This document shows positions 38,701 to 53,700 of a stretch of DNA of 64,000 nt, in pieces; positions within the stretch are counted from its first letter, which is position 1; the number at the start of each line of letters is the position of its first letter. The notes under the pieces are model-generated. The model was not told where the DNA came from and ran no database searches. It saw only the letters and a list, made by a program, of their open reading frames with translations. The position numbers were made by a program, and so were the translations under genes. The stretch comes from Dasyornis broadbenti (taxonomy: Eukaryota; Chordata; Aves; Passeriformes; Dasyornithidae): NCBI GenBank assembly GCA_013397935.1, contig VZRN01004245.1, positions 703,372 through 767,371 of the forward strand, in the 5' to 3' direction.

Positions 38701-41700
38701 GCGCAGTGTGTGAATCCAGTGTAACTGGATCATGTTATTAGGATTGGCCCATATACAAGAAAAGCCCTTGGGTTGTACTTTCGGTTGAGAAGGTAAAAGA
38801 AACAAAGTCTGTATCCTCCAGGACAAAGAGGAGATAAGAATAGAATCACGATTTAATCGAGTTCGTTTCACTTACGTAGAGAAAATATAATGCAAAAGTG
38901 AGATGGAGTTTTGTGTTGTTAGCAGTGAGAAAATGGCAACGAATGGACGATTGCTGCTGCTCCCATGCACACACAGTTTTGAGTTTGGGGTTTTTTACAG
39001 TCTTAAAGCACCCAGCAGAAGAACTGCTTGGTGGGGCTTCTGAATACTTCTGGTGTTCACACCTTAAAGTATCAATAGCCTCTCAATGATCATGAGGTTA
39101 CATAGGAATCTGATTTTTAAGAAATATTCCTCTTTCAATATGCAAACTCTTCTTTTTCAAAACTCTCTTTCCACCTGAGCATGGATGGGTTTAATCCGCT
39201 AAGGTTTAGTGTTATCCAAATAAATCTGGGCAATGGAGTTACGAAAATATATTTAGGTGTAATACATTTCTAAACAGAGCTGTAAAACTGAGGAGAGGTT
39301 ACTGCGTGTTAATGATTTACCTTTAGTAAATATGATAGTAAAATTATTTTTTATGTATCATTGAGAAAACTATCTTAGGTCACAATAGTAGGAGAAATTG
39401 TGGATATTGTTCATAAATGTTGTTGAAATGGTGTCTGTGCTGAAAAATGTTATGTAGGTTGATTCTGTCAGGTTCTATTAGTTGAGAGAATGGTTAATGA
39501 ATTTCAAATGGAAAATGAGGGACTAGGAAGTCTCTGGATGTGTTTCCTTGTGGCTTGTTAGCCAAAAAGTGAGGAATTAATAAGGAAGAATTTGCACAGT
39601 TTCACAGTGGGCTCTCAGAGTTGGTAACATATATCTAAAGTGAAAATAATTTAACAGCAACATATAAACGTTCAAAATTAGAATATCAGCAGTACTTAGG
39701 TTGGAAAGATGCCTGTTAGCATAATGCATACCCAGTTCAGTAGGAGCAGGGACTCTAAATATCACTAAAAATTCCTTAGGGTAATAATGCGTGGGAAATG
39801 ATATCTCTTCAAAGGTCTTCTGCAAGAAAAACAGCTGATTTAGGCAGAAAAAAATCATCTTTTTAAATGTTTATTGCAAATGTATTGGAACTTAATTTAA
39901 ACACTATTTTGGAAGAGGTTTTTGGGGTTTTTTTTTAAATAATTAATTAAAAACTTCGAAGGCATCTCACCCCAAGGGACGTGCGTGAGATATCAGGCCA
40001 TAACTTTGAAATATAATGATAAAGCATCATCAGGAAGTTACTTGAAGAATAACTTCTGTAAAATTACATGCCCACCTTCAAAGTTGATAAACTTGCTGAG
40101 ATCTTTTAAGATCAGTGAATTTCAGGAGGAAGTTTTTGAACAGTGAGAATTTAGTGGCCTTCTATACCACCTCAGAGAGGTTTTTCAAAGTATAAGGGGG
40201 CAGCATAAACAAAAATGTCAAGGCGATTGTGTTGCAGATGAAAGCAGAATGTTTTCTTCTTTTTGTTCTTTTCACGGTTAGGTTAGTGGCAGCGATGTGG
40301 GAAAATAAGGTGGGTCGGTAATGGGCAACAGGAAGAAAAGTTCATTTGAGCAGAACATTTCAGGAAACATTGCTGGCAGGAGCATGGAGTTGTCACTAAA
40401 TGGGTCCTTTTACCTCTGGTTTTGAGCTTGCAACATGAGTAGCTGTGATCTGAGTTGTACTCACAACGTTTCGTCACAAATAAACCCAGAAGCAGCCAAG
40501 CTTAAGGAAGTTGGTTGGACCTCATTAGTGTCATGTGGGTGTTTCTACTCAGGGAAGCAGATAAGGAAATCCTGTTGAAATTGTTAAAATCCAGGCAGTT
40601 GACTGAATCATAGTAATTTTGGAAAATGTTGCTCTGGCATTCTTCTTATTTTTTGCTGATGTCAAACCTAGTTCTTTTATTTGGTGTGTAGGTGACTTCC
40701 TGTAATACTAGACGGGAAGTAATTTGGAAATTTGGGATGAAAATTCTGTCTCTTATCCATTTGCATATGTTCATTGCCTTTAGGAACAGAAAATCATGGG
40801 TTTTCAGGCCTGTTTCCTTTCTTTTGATGAGCACACGTTGTGGGAGAGTGGAACATAACCAAATTGTGAAGAAACATGGAGGGGAGATATTAGTGGTTTG
40901 TGCTGATGTGGTCGTCTTTTTATTTTTAGGCAGAAGCAGGAGAAATGAGCAGAAACACTGAACTAAAGAAGCTGCAGATCTTTGGAGCTGGACCCAAGAT
41001 GATGGGACTGGCACTGGGAGCAAAAGATAAAGAGGGTAATTAAATCTTGGGCTCTTTGCTTTGTAGTGAGTCTGTGAAATCTTCCTGAATGTCTCTAAGA
41101 GACCGCATGAAGACGTAAGCAAATCAAAACTGGCAAAAGAAAGCTAAGTATTCCAGGGTTTCATTCATGAGAGATTTACAGAGTGCTTCATGTAACTTGG
41201 CAGTGTTTCAGCTCTTTATGTATTATGTAGTAACAATAACAATTAAGCAGCTGTTCCATGAACTGAGTGACTGAAAGGGAAAGCAAGATTTAAAAAAAAT
41301 GAAACTGATCCTGCCAGCAAAGTGTCCTACTTAGGAGTGTAATTCTCTCTGTTTCATGAGGCCATTGGGATCACCTGTGAGGATAAGCAAAATACATCTT
41401 TCCTAATCCCTGTTGATCTTAGATTATTGGCCAGGTATAACATGACATTTTTGCTTTTTTTGGACTGTTAAGTAGTTTCTGATCTGAAAGGCAAGGTGCC
41501 AGGCTGGGTATCGGTGGTGTTTTTACAACTTCAGTCTCTCTTGATGTGATATTAATAGCATTTAACTTCATTTTACTTCAAGATGAGGTGACGCGAAGGC
41601 GCAAGGGAACCAGATCAGAAGCATTTGGAATGCAGATGAGGCAGCGCAAAGGAACTCTCTCTGTCAACTTCGTAAGTTTGATTCCTTTGCTCTGATTGCT

Positions 41701-44700
41701 GATAGAAAGGACTCGGTTGATTTACCAAGATTTCTCGTTTTCCCCTAAAACAACTCCCACCCCTCCAAACAGAGGAATGAATGCACGCTGCAGCAGATGA
41801 TACTGTTATGGGAAGAAAGAGCAGTATTTCGAAAAACAATCTGTGCTCTAGGTTTTTGTTTTCATCTTTTGAACAGGAAGGCAATATGAAGCTTTTTTGC
41901 TGATTATACTTGCCACATGCTTGAATGCCTTCAGTAGTTCATTTTCTATTTGAGCTCCCCTTTGTAGAGCAACTGTAATACTACTTCTTTTCCTTATAAG
42001 AGATTTTGGGGTGCTCCAGCACTTCAGGAGTTTGTTTTTAGCAATTCCATGTTTTGTGTATTTTCTGTTTTGAATTTGAACCAGTCATTATTCAAGTTGA
42101 TTGAAAAGAAAGCCCTGAGGGGAAAAATAAAATGTTCAGTGCTCTGATGTTTGTCCTTGTGAAAGCAGTGTATCGTTGTTCTTAATGTCTTTCATAGCAT
42201 GTGACTTCCTACTTTTAAAGTGTCATAACTTAGCATGTGTATGCAGCCGTCAATGAAGATCCACGCTTTTATTGTCTAAAGAATTAGACTCTTCACTTAG
42301 AATTCAGCTGTTCTTTTTTTTCTCTTAGCCTGAGAACACTTACAAAAGCTTGTTTTAAATTTCAACCATGGAAGGCCAAGGCAACCTAAAGACTCTAGTA
42401 ATCACATTTTTATATGGGAGAAGTTGGATATTTAAAAAACAGATCACTGTGCCATTGCAGATAAGTTAGGATTTGTGTGACTTGAATTTTTTCAGTTGTG
42501 CTGCTACTTCTGAGTAGATGGTTTTCCTAGACCATGTAAATTTGATAATTTTAAATATGCTTTAATTTTAAAATATTTCATCTGGTCTCTTGGTTTTGGT
42601 TTTTTTTTTTTTAATAGAGAGCCATTATTTGCTTACTCTTTTCATTTAACCTGTATTTACAAGAGAAAATGAAAATGCTGTGAGAACGGAATTGTTGTTT
42701 TGGAACTGTTTGCTGGAGCTTTGATCTTGTGAAAGTCTTTGACTTGGTATTATATGGTTCCACACTTTTTTTTTATACTTGAATAAGGAAAGCACTCCTA
42801 AATGCGCTGGTGATGCATTTACCTCATAGCTTTGGTTGGAAAAATACTGTGGTGCAGTTTTGTGTCAATTTCTCCGTCATTTATTTATCTTTTTGTAAAG
42901 TGCTAACTATGAAATTGATTTTATTTGGTGAATTACTAACTGCCAGATAAAATACACCTTTTTATCTGCTCCTCTCCCCTTAATGCACATAGTTATATAT
43001 CATCACAGTCTTCTGCTGTTTTATTACATGGCTAGAAGGATTTTTTTGTGGTTATTGCATCATCACAGGTCTGTTTGTTGTGAGTATCTTGCAGTTTTTG
43101 TATTTGCCACATCATCACTTACGCTAACATAGAGGTTCCATATGTTAATAGGAATTTAGAGAGAAGAAGGTGTTATCAGTGAGAGGTAGCCAGTGAGTAT
43201 CGTAGAAAAGACTCCTCTTAGGATTGCCATTTTCATGAATTGTCAAGTTTTGGAAAGAGAACCTGGAAGTGACTGCTGAGGTACCCTCCCTCCTTTCTGT
43301 GTAGTTGCAAGAAAAGCAGTTGGTTTGGTGTTTTGGACAGACATGGGATTCCATGGCGGGGTGCATGTGGATTTTTTTTAAAAAGGGGAAAGTGATAGGT
43401 CTCTGAGTAGAACTGCATTATTTTTTAAAATAGCTTCTTAGAAACCTGAGCAGTCTCCTCAAGAAGTGTATTATTGCTTAGCTAGGAGGTTGCATACTTA
43501 ACTAGGCTGCTGTAACTCGAGATGCGCATGTCATTAAGTATTTAATCCACCTGAGCCTAATCAGCTGAAAAGCACATGTTTTTGTGACATCTTGATTAAA
43601 CTAACAGACCCCAGCAAAAGCAGCCCCACCTCTTCTGGTGTTATTTTGAGCTGCGTGAAGGAAATACGCACAGCCGGAGTTGCCAGGGACTGGTGGGAGT
43701 AGTAGCAGAATTTGGAGCAGGTGTCATTCATGAAGTTCATGCTGTTAGGAAAAAATTATACATGAGGTAACTTTTCAGCTATGATAAAATAATACACAGT
43801 TTTTTAAAATTTAGATTGTTACAGTTCTTCAGTGTTATATTAAACATTTAAATTAATTAAAGTGCTTTGCACAATACAGGAAGCAACAGCAAAGAAAATG
43901 TGAAACCTCTTTCATATGGTTTTTTCCTCTGGCCCCAGAGAACATGTCCCCGTCAGTGTTGTTCTTGTTGAGAGACTATCTTGAACAACTTCCAAAAACT
44001 GTTTGTTAGTGTATTGGGATTAATACTTCTCTCTTATCATTTGGAGTTTTTATCCTTTGCTTTGGAAAAAATGAGAAAGAAGCTGGTACCTTTACATGTG
44101 GTTTTCTTCCCTTCTGCATGAATTTTTGGATGGAAATCAGTAGGTTTGCAGATTTTGTTATCCCTTTTTCATTGCAAAGATACCCGTATATACTGTTGCA
44201 AGTGATGATGTGTGTATTTCTGAAATATTTGTTCCTTAGTTTAAGGAAGGCAGGCTCTGGATGAGAAACTTCTTGTAACTTTTTTCTTCTCTTTTTTTCT
44301 CCCCAAGGTTGATCTCTATGTTTGCCTATTTTGTGGTAGAGGAAATAATGAGGACAAACTGCTCCTGTGTGATGGATGTGATGACAGCTACCACACCTTT
44401 TGCTTGATTCCCCCTCTTCCTGATGTGCCCAAGGGTGACTGGAGGTGTCCAAAGTGCGTTGCTGAGGTACAGTTCAAGAGCTACTCCAGCTTTGTCTGTA
44501 TACCTGTGTACTTGATAAGATCAGCAGAGAAGTTCAGCTCTGCACCAGCCCATCTGTGTAGAATGCGTAGTTTTGTTTTGGAATATTGTCAGGATGAGCC
44601 ATGAATCTTAGTTGATGAGCAGCCATAAGGAGAGAGAAACATTCCTTCTAGAGCTTGGGCATAACCTTTGTTTGTTACATGGCCTTGTGACAGTGAAAAC

Positions 44701-47700
44701 TTTGACCTTGGTATATTAAGAACTCAATATTAGAACTCAATTTGATAATCTGGTAGTGGGAAATTACGGTGAGAAGTAGTGTTGTAATGGATGTTTCCAC
44801 ATAAAGATGACACATTTTATAAACTATGAAGTAAATAAAGTATGAAATTCGGTCATAACAGGGAGCTTTGATCATTGGAAAGACATTATACATTGTTCAG
44901 AATAGCTTGTAAAGAAAGTGAAAGAACTAATTTAAAATTTTGCAGCTATTTTAGATTTGGGTTAGTCTAAAAAAGAAACTGCTCAGGCTCTGAAAGTGGA
45001 AGATAGTTGAATTTCGTCACTCAGAAAAGAAGAGCTACCAAGTTCCAAGTGATGATTGATCGACATTCTGAAGACAGCAAATACCACTTGATTGGCTCGG
45101 TATTCATCTTAAGGAAACAAAATTTGCAAGCTCGGAAAGCTGGTAGATGTAGGATTCAGAGAAAGAAGCTTCCTGTTTCTAACCCTGTAATTACAAGACT
45201 GACTTTCACTCTTCAACCTGTGTTTTCTTCAAAAGGAGCAGCTGTGCTCACACGTTTTTATGCCATTTCCCCCCATACCCTTGTGAACTGAAGGCCCCTG
45301 CCGGTTCCTTCATGGCGGTGCACGCAGAGGTGTGCCGCCACGGGAGCTGGATCAGCTCGCGGCTCTGACCCTGCACTGAGAGGTGAGGGTGGCAGATGAA
45401 CTCGGGCAAATGCTGTTTAAAGACAGGTGGAAATTCAATGCTACAGGCAAGTGAAAAGATGCAACTTTCCCTTTGGGCTGCTGCTCACAGAGGGGATTAA
45501 CCTACTTCTTCATTTTCTCTTACGAAAGAGCAATAAAGAAGAATTAGTTAACTGCAGCAATCTAATATGGAGGCGATTTAGAGACTACAGTAGTAAATAG
45601 AGTGGCTGCAGCAGTTTAAGAATGTGGAAACACAGGAAATTTCACTATTGCTAGTGAAAACAGGGATGGATTGTTACCGAAGAAAAATAAGCAGGTAGGG
45701 ACAAACCCAGGAAAGATAAGGTGCCAAGTTAAGTTTTCACTAGCAAATTATACAGAAAATACTTGAAAAATTTTGAAAATGCATTGGAAGTAAGAGGTAG
45801 AAGGAAAAAACACGTAGCTATAATATGTACTGGAGAGTAAACCAATAACAGCAGAAAGATATTTGAAGTGTTCACTAGTACTTTTTGCCTCAATTTTTAC
45901 ATCAAATGTTAATTGTGCACAGATGCTTAGTGTAATTTTACAGCAGGGTGTTGGAACAGAAGCTGGGAAGAATAGAGTAAGGGCTCTTTATATGTATTTA
46001 GGTCAACATTGTTTGACAGTGTTCACAGATGTTTTAGATTCTCTGTTGCAGGCTCCATTTAAGAACTACTTTGATACATGTTGGGAGTAGTCTAAGGATG
46101 GTTCCTCTTGAAATAAAAGGAAGTGGCTGATGAATGCCTTTCCAGTCCTCTTTCTTTATGACTGAAAAGCTGACTATCAGATAGTTTTACATCATCTTTG
46201 TGTTACTGTAGGTCTTGTATATAAAAACACGGTGTCAGTTTCAAAGGAGCTGAGAAGAACACCTTAGCAATGAGTGGGGAGAGGAGCTGAAGTGCACACT
46301 AGTGTTTTTTGCACTCTCAGGATGAATGGGGCTATAGAACAGTGAAAGACTTGGAGGTTTTCTGTCAGATGGGCCATGTCTGTTGTTGGCTGTGTTGCCC
46401 TGTTCTAATTTCCTTTTTCCTCTTCCCTCCTATATATTTTCACAGTGTCAAATCTGTTGATGATTTGCTGACTTGATCAGACTGAAACACTTGGGGGGTT
46501 TGTTCCTGTGCAGTTATTCTGCAGGTGCTTGAATGCAGCGTGTCTACAGAAATGTCCTATGGCTGCCAAAGCATCTCGTGCACGCTCTTGCTCTGCGGCT
46601 GGCAGCGGTGGTTGATGAAATGCAGCTTTGGACAGGAAAGCAGAAGTGTGGAGCACTGGGGTTACAGTGTGAGATTAGCTTCTGTGCCGTTAATTCTGGT
46701 CTGTTTCCGTTGTGGTAGGGCTGCCTCGGCTGGAAAAGCTCTCAAAACTGGTAGCTTATTGTGCTGGGTAAGGACTCAGATGGACACTAGGGCTTTTTGC
46801 TAAAAATGTAACTGTGTCAGAGTCTGCTGCAGGGAGCAATATTTTTGTGTTCTGTCTCCTAGGAATGCAACAAACCCCGTGAGGCCTTTGGATTTGAACA
46901 AGCTGTCAGGGAATATACTCTCCAGAGCTTTGGTGAAATGGCTGATAACTTCAAGTCTGATTATTTCAACATGCCGGTCCATGTGAGTTTCAGCTTTTGT
47001 TGGGATTCCTTGTAAGGGAAAAAGAAGTTTCAGCTGATCCTGGATTTTTGCTGAGGCATCTTAGCCTTGTTTAAAGAGGCACCATAAGCTTCAAACACGT
47101 AAACAAATTATTTAGCTTGCTGGCATCTGGTTTCATTTCAACTTCATTTCACCCTTTTCCTGCAAAGGACAGACAGCTTTATTGCTTGTTAAGGTTTACT
47201 GTATTGGGCATACTCTAGTTAAAGTTCTTGCCCTTTTTGATAAACTGAACTAAGTATGTTGCGCTTGTTTGGCAAAGAGGCCCTTCTCCTGCCCTTCGTA
47301 TGCCTTTTGTCTTGGTTCAGTTTGTCCAGAGGATAAATCCTTGTTTTCCTTCCTCTTACAGTCTTCTCTTGTTGACAAGTCAATAGACTGAATCTGTCTG
47401 ATAATCACAGGGAGTTTGATTTTTCTTTTTGTTCTGCATCACAGCAGCACTTTTAAAACTAGCTTTTCCTGCTTTGGCACACTTCCACAGTTCCACTGTC
47501 CTGTGAACTGCGTGCAGCACCAAGGTCTTTCTCCTCCCATGGTTCTTTGGTAATTTATGGACATTCTTCCTAAAGCCTCTACCTTTTAAGGACTCCAATT
47601 TATGATACAACTTTAGGGCAAGAAACAAAGCTTATTTTAAGAGTAAGCTTCATAAATAAATTCATAAAAGTAAGAATAATAGTGAGTTATATGAAGATCA

Positions 47701-50700
47701 AACTCCTGAACACAGTGTTATATCTGAATTTTCTTACTGTTGTTTAGAAGTCCTGGTCTTTATCCTCTGAAATACTCTGGCATTTGTTTGTTCTCTTTGC
47801 TGCTTGACTTCTGTTGGCTGTCTCCCCTTCCTCTTCTTTTTTGCTGCATTTCTGGTGATTCCATCTTTTTTGTTTATTCCTTCCCTCGTGATGCGGTATC
47901 CTATTTCTGAAGCATTGCAGCCACTATGGAGGAATACAGACCAAACAATGACTGTGAAGAGGTGGAGGGGAGAGGGGGAGTGACCTTGGTGTATGAAAAT
48001 TCATTGGGAGTTAATTGGGATTTATTGCTTGAATGATAATTTTTGTTATCTGCACATACCGTAACATCATCTTTTGCTTTCAGATGGTTCCCACTGAGCT
48101 TGTAGAAAAAGAATTCTGGCGATTAGTGAGCAGCATAGAAGAAGATGTTATTGTGGAATATGGGGCCGATATTTCATCCAAGGACTTTGGGAGTGGCTTC
48201 CCAGTGAAGGATGGCCGCCGAAAGCTGATGCCAGAGGAGGAGGTGAGGAACAGGATATGCAAACTGACCCCGTTCTTTGCACTGCATAAGATTTCACATT
48301 AAGAATTTAGGTCAGAAACCAGCATGGATTTTTTTCGTGAAGAAATTGTTTCAGGCTTTTGCACGTACTTAACATTCCTTTAGAGCAGGGCATTAATCTG
48401 GTATTTGAGGTTCTTTTACAGATCTGCTTGCTGATAAGTCACACCTGTTTTCTGTCACTTAATCTTAGCAGGCAAAGATGTGCAAGTTGTTGCAGTTTGT
48501 CTGAGTACGAGGAGAATATTTAATAATTTTTTTCCTTGTTCCAAACCTTTTCATTATAGTTAGCTACAGAAACATGATTCTGTCCTCCTTAGGAGGTTCT
48601 TAATGGGTGGAACAAACTAATTTGATTTAGCTTGTTTCTCTGTGCATAGTGTAAGAATGAAAAGATGTAGATACAGCATTCAATTATAAAAAAAAATTAT
48701 AAAGAACATCTGGTAAATATATTACCTATTTTCCCTCAGACCTTACTGTAGCAAAGCAATTTTCTTACTACTTGTATGCTTAAATTCAGAAAAAATTAGA
48801 GTAAAGGTGGTGTTTCCTGATTTCATGGCCCCAAATCAATTTATACTGCTCTGTGGAAGAAGTAATCCTGCTCACTGTTGTCTCCCACCCATTCCTGCAC
48901 CTTCCCGTGTGTACCTGTGTTGGCTGTGCAGTGATTGTGTAGCTGCTTGGTGAGTCGGCTCGGATTGTTTGTCAATTTGTACGAAGGTAGTCACTTAAAA
49001 AATTTCTTCACTGGATCAATCACTTAAGTCTTCTGACTCACTGCCTTGGCTTTGTAGTGTCAGAGCAAAGGAAACAGCAGGAATGTTTGGCTGAGCTGAG
49101 GGCGTGACCAGTCCTTTCAGCAACTTTGGGATATATCAAAAATGCCAGTCAGTCTGTGCTTGCAGCTTTTGTAAAAAAGCTAAAAGCTATATATTTTTTT
49201 CCTACTGCTAAAGCACAGTAGTGGGCTTTTAAGGCTGTCTGGATTATAATTTTTTGAACAAATTGTGTGTATTTGAAAGTAAAGGTGGGAGCGCTTAACA
49301 GGTGGTGCTGTCCTCTCAAAAATGAGGAATTTCTTCCCTTGAGAAAACTTTCTAAAGTAATCTACAAAGCAGATTACCATAAACTGCAGAGTGGTAAAAC
49401 AGGTGCTAAAAAAAGCTGAATTAATAACATGAGATTGACTGCTTTATTTACAATTTGAAGTTGTCCTATATTATTGAAGACTTCTATCTTCAGTTCTTCC
49501 GCTGGTGTTGCTGGTGTTTTGTTCCAGCAGAAAAGCATGAAACTTGCAATCTTGGGATGGGGAAGAAATCAAAACTAAGCTGTATGGGCCTTGATCCAAA
49601 GAAGATGGGCTATGTTGAAATACTAAGACGGGTATTAAAATCTTTGATTATTTGATGATTAAGGTATTTAAGGAATTATTTCTGGTTTAGGTGCTTCATT
49701 GTCGCAGGAAATACCCCACTGTCTACTATAGGAATGGATAGGCTGCTCTTTTCCTTGTACTTTGCTTTTCTGGACTTGGTGTCCTTATGTTCTCCTGATT
49801 TGCTCCAATTTTCTCCTTTTTGGCAGGATTATGCTCTGTCTGGCTGGAACTTGAACAACATGCCCATTCTAGAACAATCAGTCCTTGCCCACATCAATGC
49901 AGACATCTCTGGCATGAAGGTGCCGTGGCTGTACGTAGGGATGTGCTTCTCCTCCTTCTGCTGGCACATTGAAGATCACTGGAGCTATTCCATCAACTAC
50001 CTGCATTGGTATGGGCTGTCCTTTGTGCATCTACTTACACTGCCCTGTTTGCTTTAGGAAATTTGTAGTTCTGCTTGAAAGTGCCTCTGCACATTGAGGA
50101 CATTTGTAAATAAAAAGCTAAATGTGGTGTGTGGTCCATGTTCTTAGCTGTGCCTGATTAAAAGCGAATATAGATACTTTTTAAACCATATTAGTGCTTT
50201 TTGTTAACTGATGAAATACTCTTGTGTGGCCAAGATTCCAGTGTCATGGTAAAATCACGCTTTACAGGGTCCCATCTTTTTTTAAGGAAGCTTTTTTGTT
50301 TAGGACTGAGTTACAGTTCATTGGTTCACTGCTTTATGATTTAAATTTGGGATGTGTCTGTGCTGGAAGTGCAGTCTGCTGTCTCATGGCTTTTAGAGGC
50401 GTCAGAGCTCAGCAGCAGATCCATGTATACACAGAAATACTCCTCATAAAGAGAAATTGGGAAGTAATTCTGCCTTTTGGCACAGTGCTAGAAGTGTTGT
50501 GTTCAGCTTTTGTGTTTGAATAGAAGATTCATGCCAGATTAACTATTGGCATTGCTGTCTTCCCAGTTCATCAGACTCTGTGGCAGTGAATGGAGCAGGG
50601 GGGAGGAAGGGGGAAGCTGTGGGAAGCTTTAGAAAGTTTGCTGTACATTGGGAGAGACGAGCTGAAGGCCTTCAAACCGTAATTGCGCTTCTTTGGAGGA

Positions 50701-53700
50701 GCATGTTTGCGAGTAAGATCTGATCCGCAGGCTCAGGAAGGGAATTCATTTTGTTTCAAGTTCAGTTATTGTTAACTGGGTCAGTATGTGAGGGGTTTGT
50801 GCCTGCTGGAGAATTCCAGGAGCAGGGATTGGCCGGGGTGTCCCGGCCCTGTGGTGCCTGCAGGTGTCACTGCAGCCCGCTGGAACCACAGGGAATGCTG
50901 CCTTTACCAAGTGCTCTGTAAACTCCTGCAGATATTTCAGCAGCCTACTGCTTGGACTTAATACAGTGTATTTTAAAATTAAGTCTCAGCACTGTAGATG
51001 CGAGGTCATTGCAGTTGATTTTGGTTAAGAAAGGACTGGGAATAATGCTTGAGTCATTATTTGTTTAGTTTTGGTCTTGTTAGTCTTTTTGTTCCATCAT
51101 TCTTAACTGATGCATGTTACTTGGCCTTAATAGTCCAGTGGATCACAGGTTTTTATTAATTAGTTATGAATATTAGAAAGATTGCATGTATTTTACTCCA
51201 CTGGCTATTACACTGTTCTATTGGTTTTAGGAATATGACTGCTCCAAGCCTAATTGAGTGGAGGAGTACCATGATCTCTCTTAACTGTAAATGTGACAGC
51301 CAGGGCCTTGTTTATTAAACTTACTTCCTTCTTCCTGAAGGAAAGTAATTGCCCATTTTACCCTTTTGGAGCATGGTAAGCGACAATTATCTTCCATGTT
51401 AGGCTTGTCAAGGCAGATCTACCGTGGATGTGGAGATTTATGTTGGAGTAACTGATTTTTCAGATTAGAATAGTACATCCTGAAGAAGATGCTTATTTAT
51501 TAAAGAATTTTTTTTAATCTAGACGTAAAGCAGCTTGTGAGGACAGTGCTGCAAGATGTGAGGTGTGCTTGGCAGTTGAGTGGCACTTTCGGTTCGCTCT
51601 CACTTGTGTTCATTCCTCTGGTGGTGTTTTGGCAGGGGAGAGCCGAAGACATGGTATGGTGTGCCCTCTCATGCAGCAGAGCAGCTGGAAGAGGTGATGA
51701 AGGAATTGGCTCCGGAGCTGTTTGAATCCCAGCCTGATCTCCTGCATCAGCTGGTCACTATTATGAACCCCAATGTGCTGATGGAACATGGTGTACCAGT
51801 GAGTAGCACACGAGCATTTTTTTGTATGAGTGTTTCTGTGTGTTCTGTTTTTTTCATTCTCTGCCAGATTTGGATAACAATGGTTTGGCATAACTCTGAA
51901 GAATTTTTATGGTGGGTATTTGCATATTCAATTCATTACTTATAGGGTGTTTTTCAAAGCTGTTTTCTAGAGTGCCCTGGAGTAACCGGGAAATTTAAAT
52001 TATCTTGTAACAGGAGTGTGCCAAGCATCCTACATAAAATACCTTCCAGAACAAGCATACGCTGTGTATTACACTTAATTTTTAATAAAAAAATCCCTTC
52101 CCTTGTGTAACAAGTTTGTCTGAAATGCTTTTAAAAGCTTTTGACAGTAAAATACTTGTCTTATGTTCAGTAGAAATCTCAGCATTACAAAATGCTTTTC
52201 TGACCAAACATAATTCACTGCAGATCTCTAAGCAGCAGTCACTGTCATTTGCTTTTGTCTTAGGATAAGTTGCTTCCCTGGCAAATACCCCAGCAAAACA
52301 AACCATAAACTTTTTTCTAGAAGCTTTTGCACTTTGTGGTACAATGGATTAAATGATGATAGAGAAACGTCTCTTTTGGGATTTATAAAGATAATTTTCA
52401 ACTGTTGGCTTATACATTCAGCTTTTTTTGGATAAGGCTGTAAATGGAGGACTCACGTTAAGAAGGCAGAAACAATCCTTACCGCTGTGTTTGCTTCCTG
52501 TGGTGCTCTATAGGTACAGAAGTGGTGTTCAAACATCTTGTACTTTTGTGTCTTAAGCTGTTGTATGTTACTTATTTATTCTTTCCTTTATCCTCACTTG
52601 ATCAGGTTTTCAGGACCAATCAGTGTGCTGGCGAGTTTGTTGTGACCTTTCCTCGTGCCTATCACTCTGGATTTAACCAGGGATATAACTTTGCTGAAGC
52701 TGTGAACTTCTGCACTGCTGACTGGGTCTGTTCTTTTGTATATATTTGTTATGTTTCTGCTCAGTGATGTCTGCAAGGGGTGTCTTAGTAACTTACCTAC
52801 CAGAATAGTCTTTTCAGTTAAAATAGTGTATTTTATGTTTATAGTTCTTGGGACAGCAGTTAAAAACCGAGGGGGGTTTCCCTTACACGAAGTCATTTTG
52901 ATGAGCACATAGTTCTAAGCAGCTTCAAACTGAAACTTTGGCACATGTTCTTCCTTTTTAATTATTAATTTAACTAAGAAGTGGCATCTCTCAGTACCTT
53001 TAGCTAGTATTTCTCTGATGCCACTTTCTGAATTCGATACAGGTCCATGTCCTGTCTTGAAGTGCTGTTGTCATTTGAGTGTTGGAGATAGGCTTATAAC
53101 AGTCTCTGTTCCTCCTTTGTGCCAGCTCATTGTGCCTTTTAATCATATTAGTGCTGTTCTAATTGCTGTGCCACATCAGTGCATAGCTTCTGTGGATTGT
53201 TCAGGAAGTTGTCAGAGGAGTGTTCTGTTACTATCCAGGGTTTACAGTTGGAAGTTATGATTTCATCTCTAGTGTACCTTTCTCTAGCTTCGTTTTTTAA
53301 ACTACAAATGGAAATTTTAGCCATTTTTCAGAGACTTCTGTTCATTTATCAGAAAAATGGTCTGCAGGACTGGCGGTGTGTCGGTGCTCTTTTTTTTTTT
53401 CCTCTGGTGCTCCTGATGTAATATGTGTGTAGCCTCTGAAAAACTGCTAAACTCACACCAACCACATGAAATTTCCTTTGCTTATGCAAAATGTAACCAG
53501 AAATACGTGTGGTAAACTCATCTGGCATCCTTTTGCTTTAGAACACACAAAATGAATGACGCCAGTTTTGGTTAACTCTGGGAATCTTACGTTGAATGTC
53601 TCTGTCCAAGCACAGTAATATCCAGAGGGCAGTGCATTCACCTTAATATAGACCAGGTGACTTCTCTTTGGTGCCAGTTTCTTTCTACTGGAAGTAAAAA

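Noticed and set aside
38443..38871. 142-codon minus-strand frame in KDM5A intron 5
   Set aside because: No domain, no family resemblance, no splice or promoter context; probably chance or part of an old unknown repeat.
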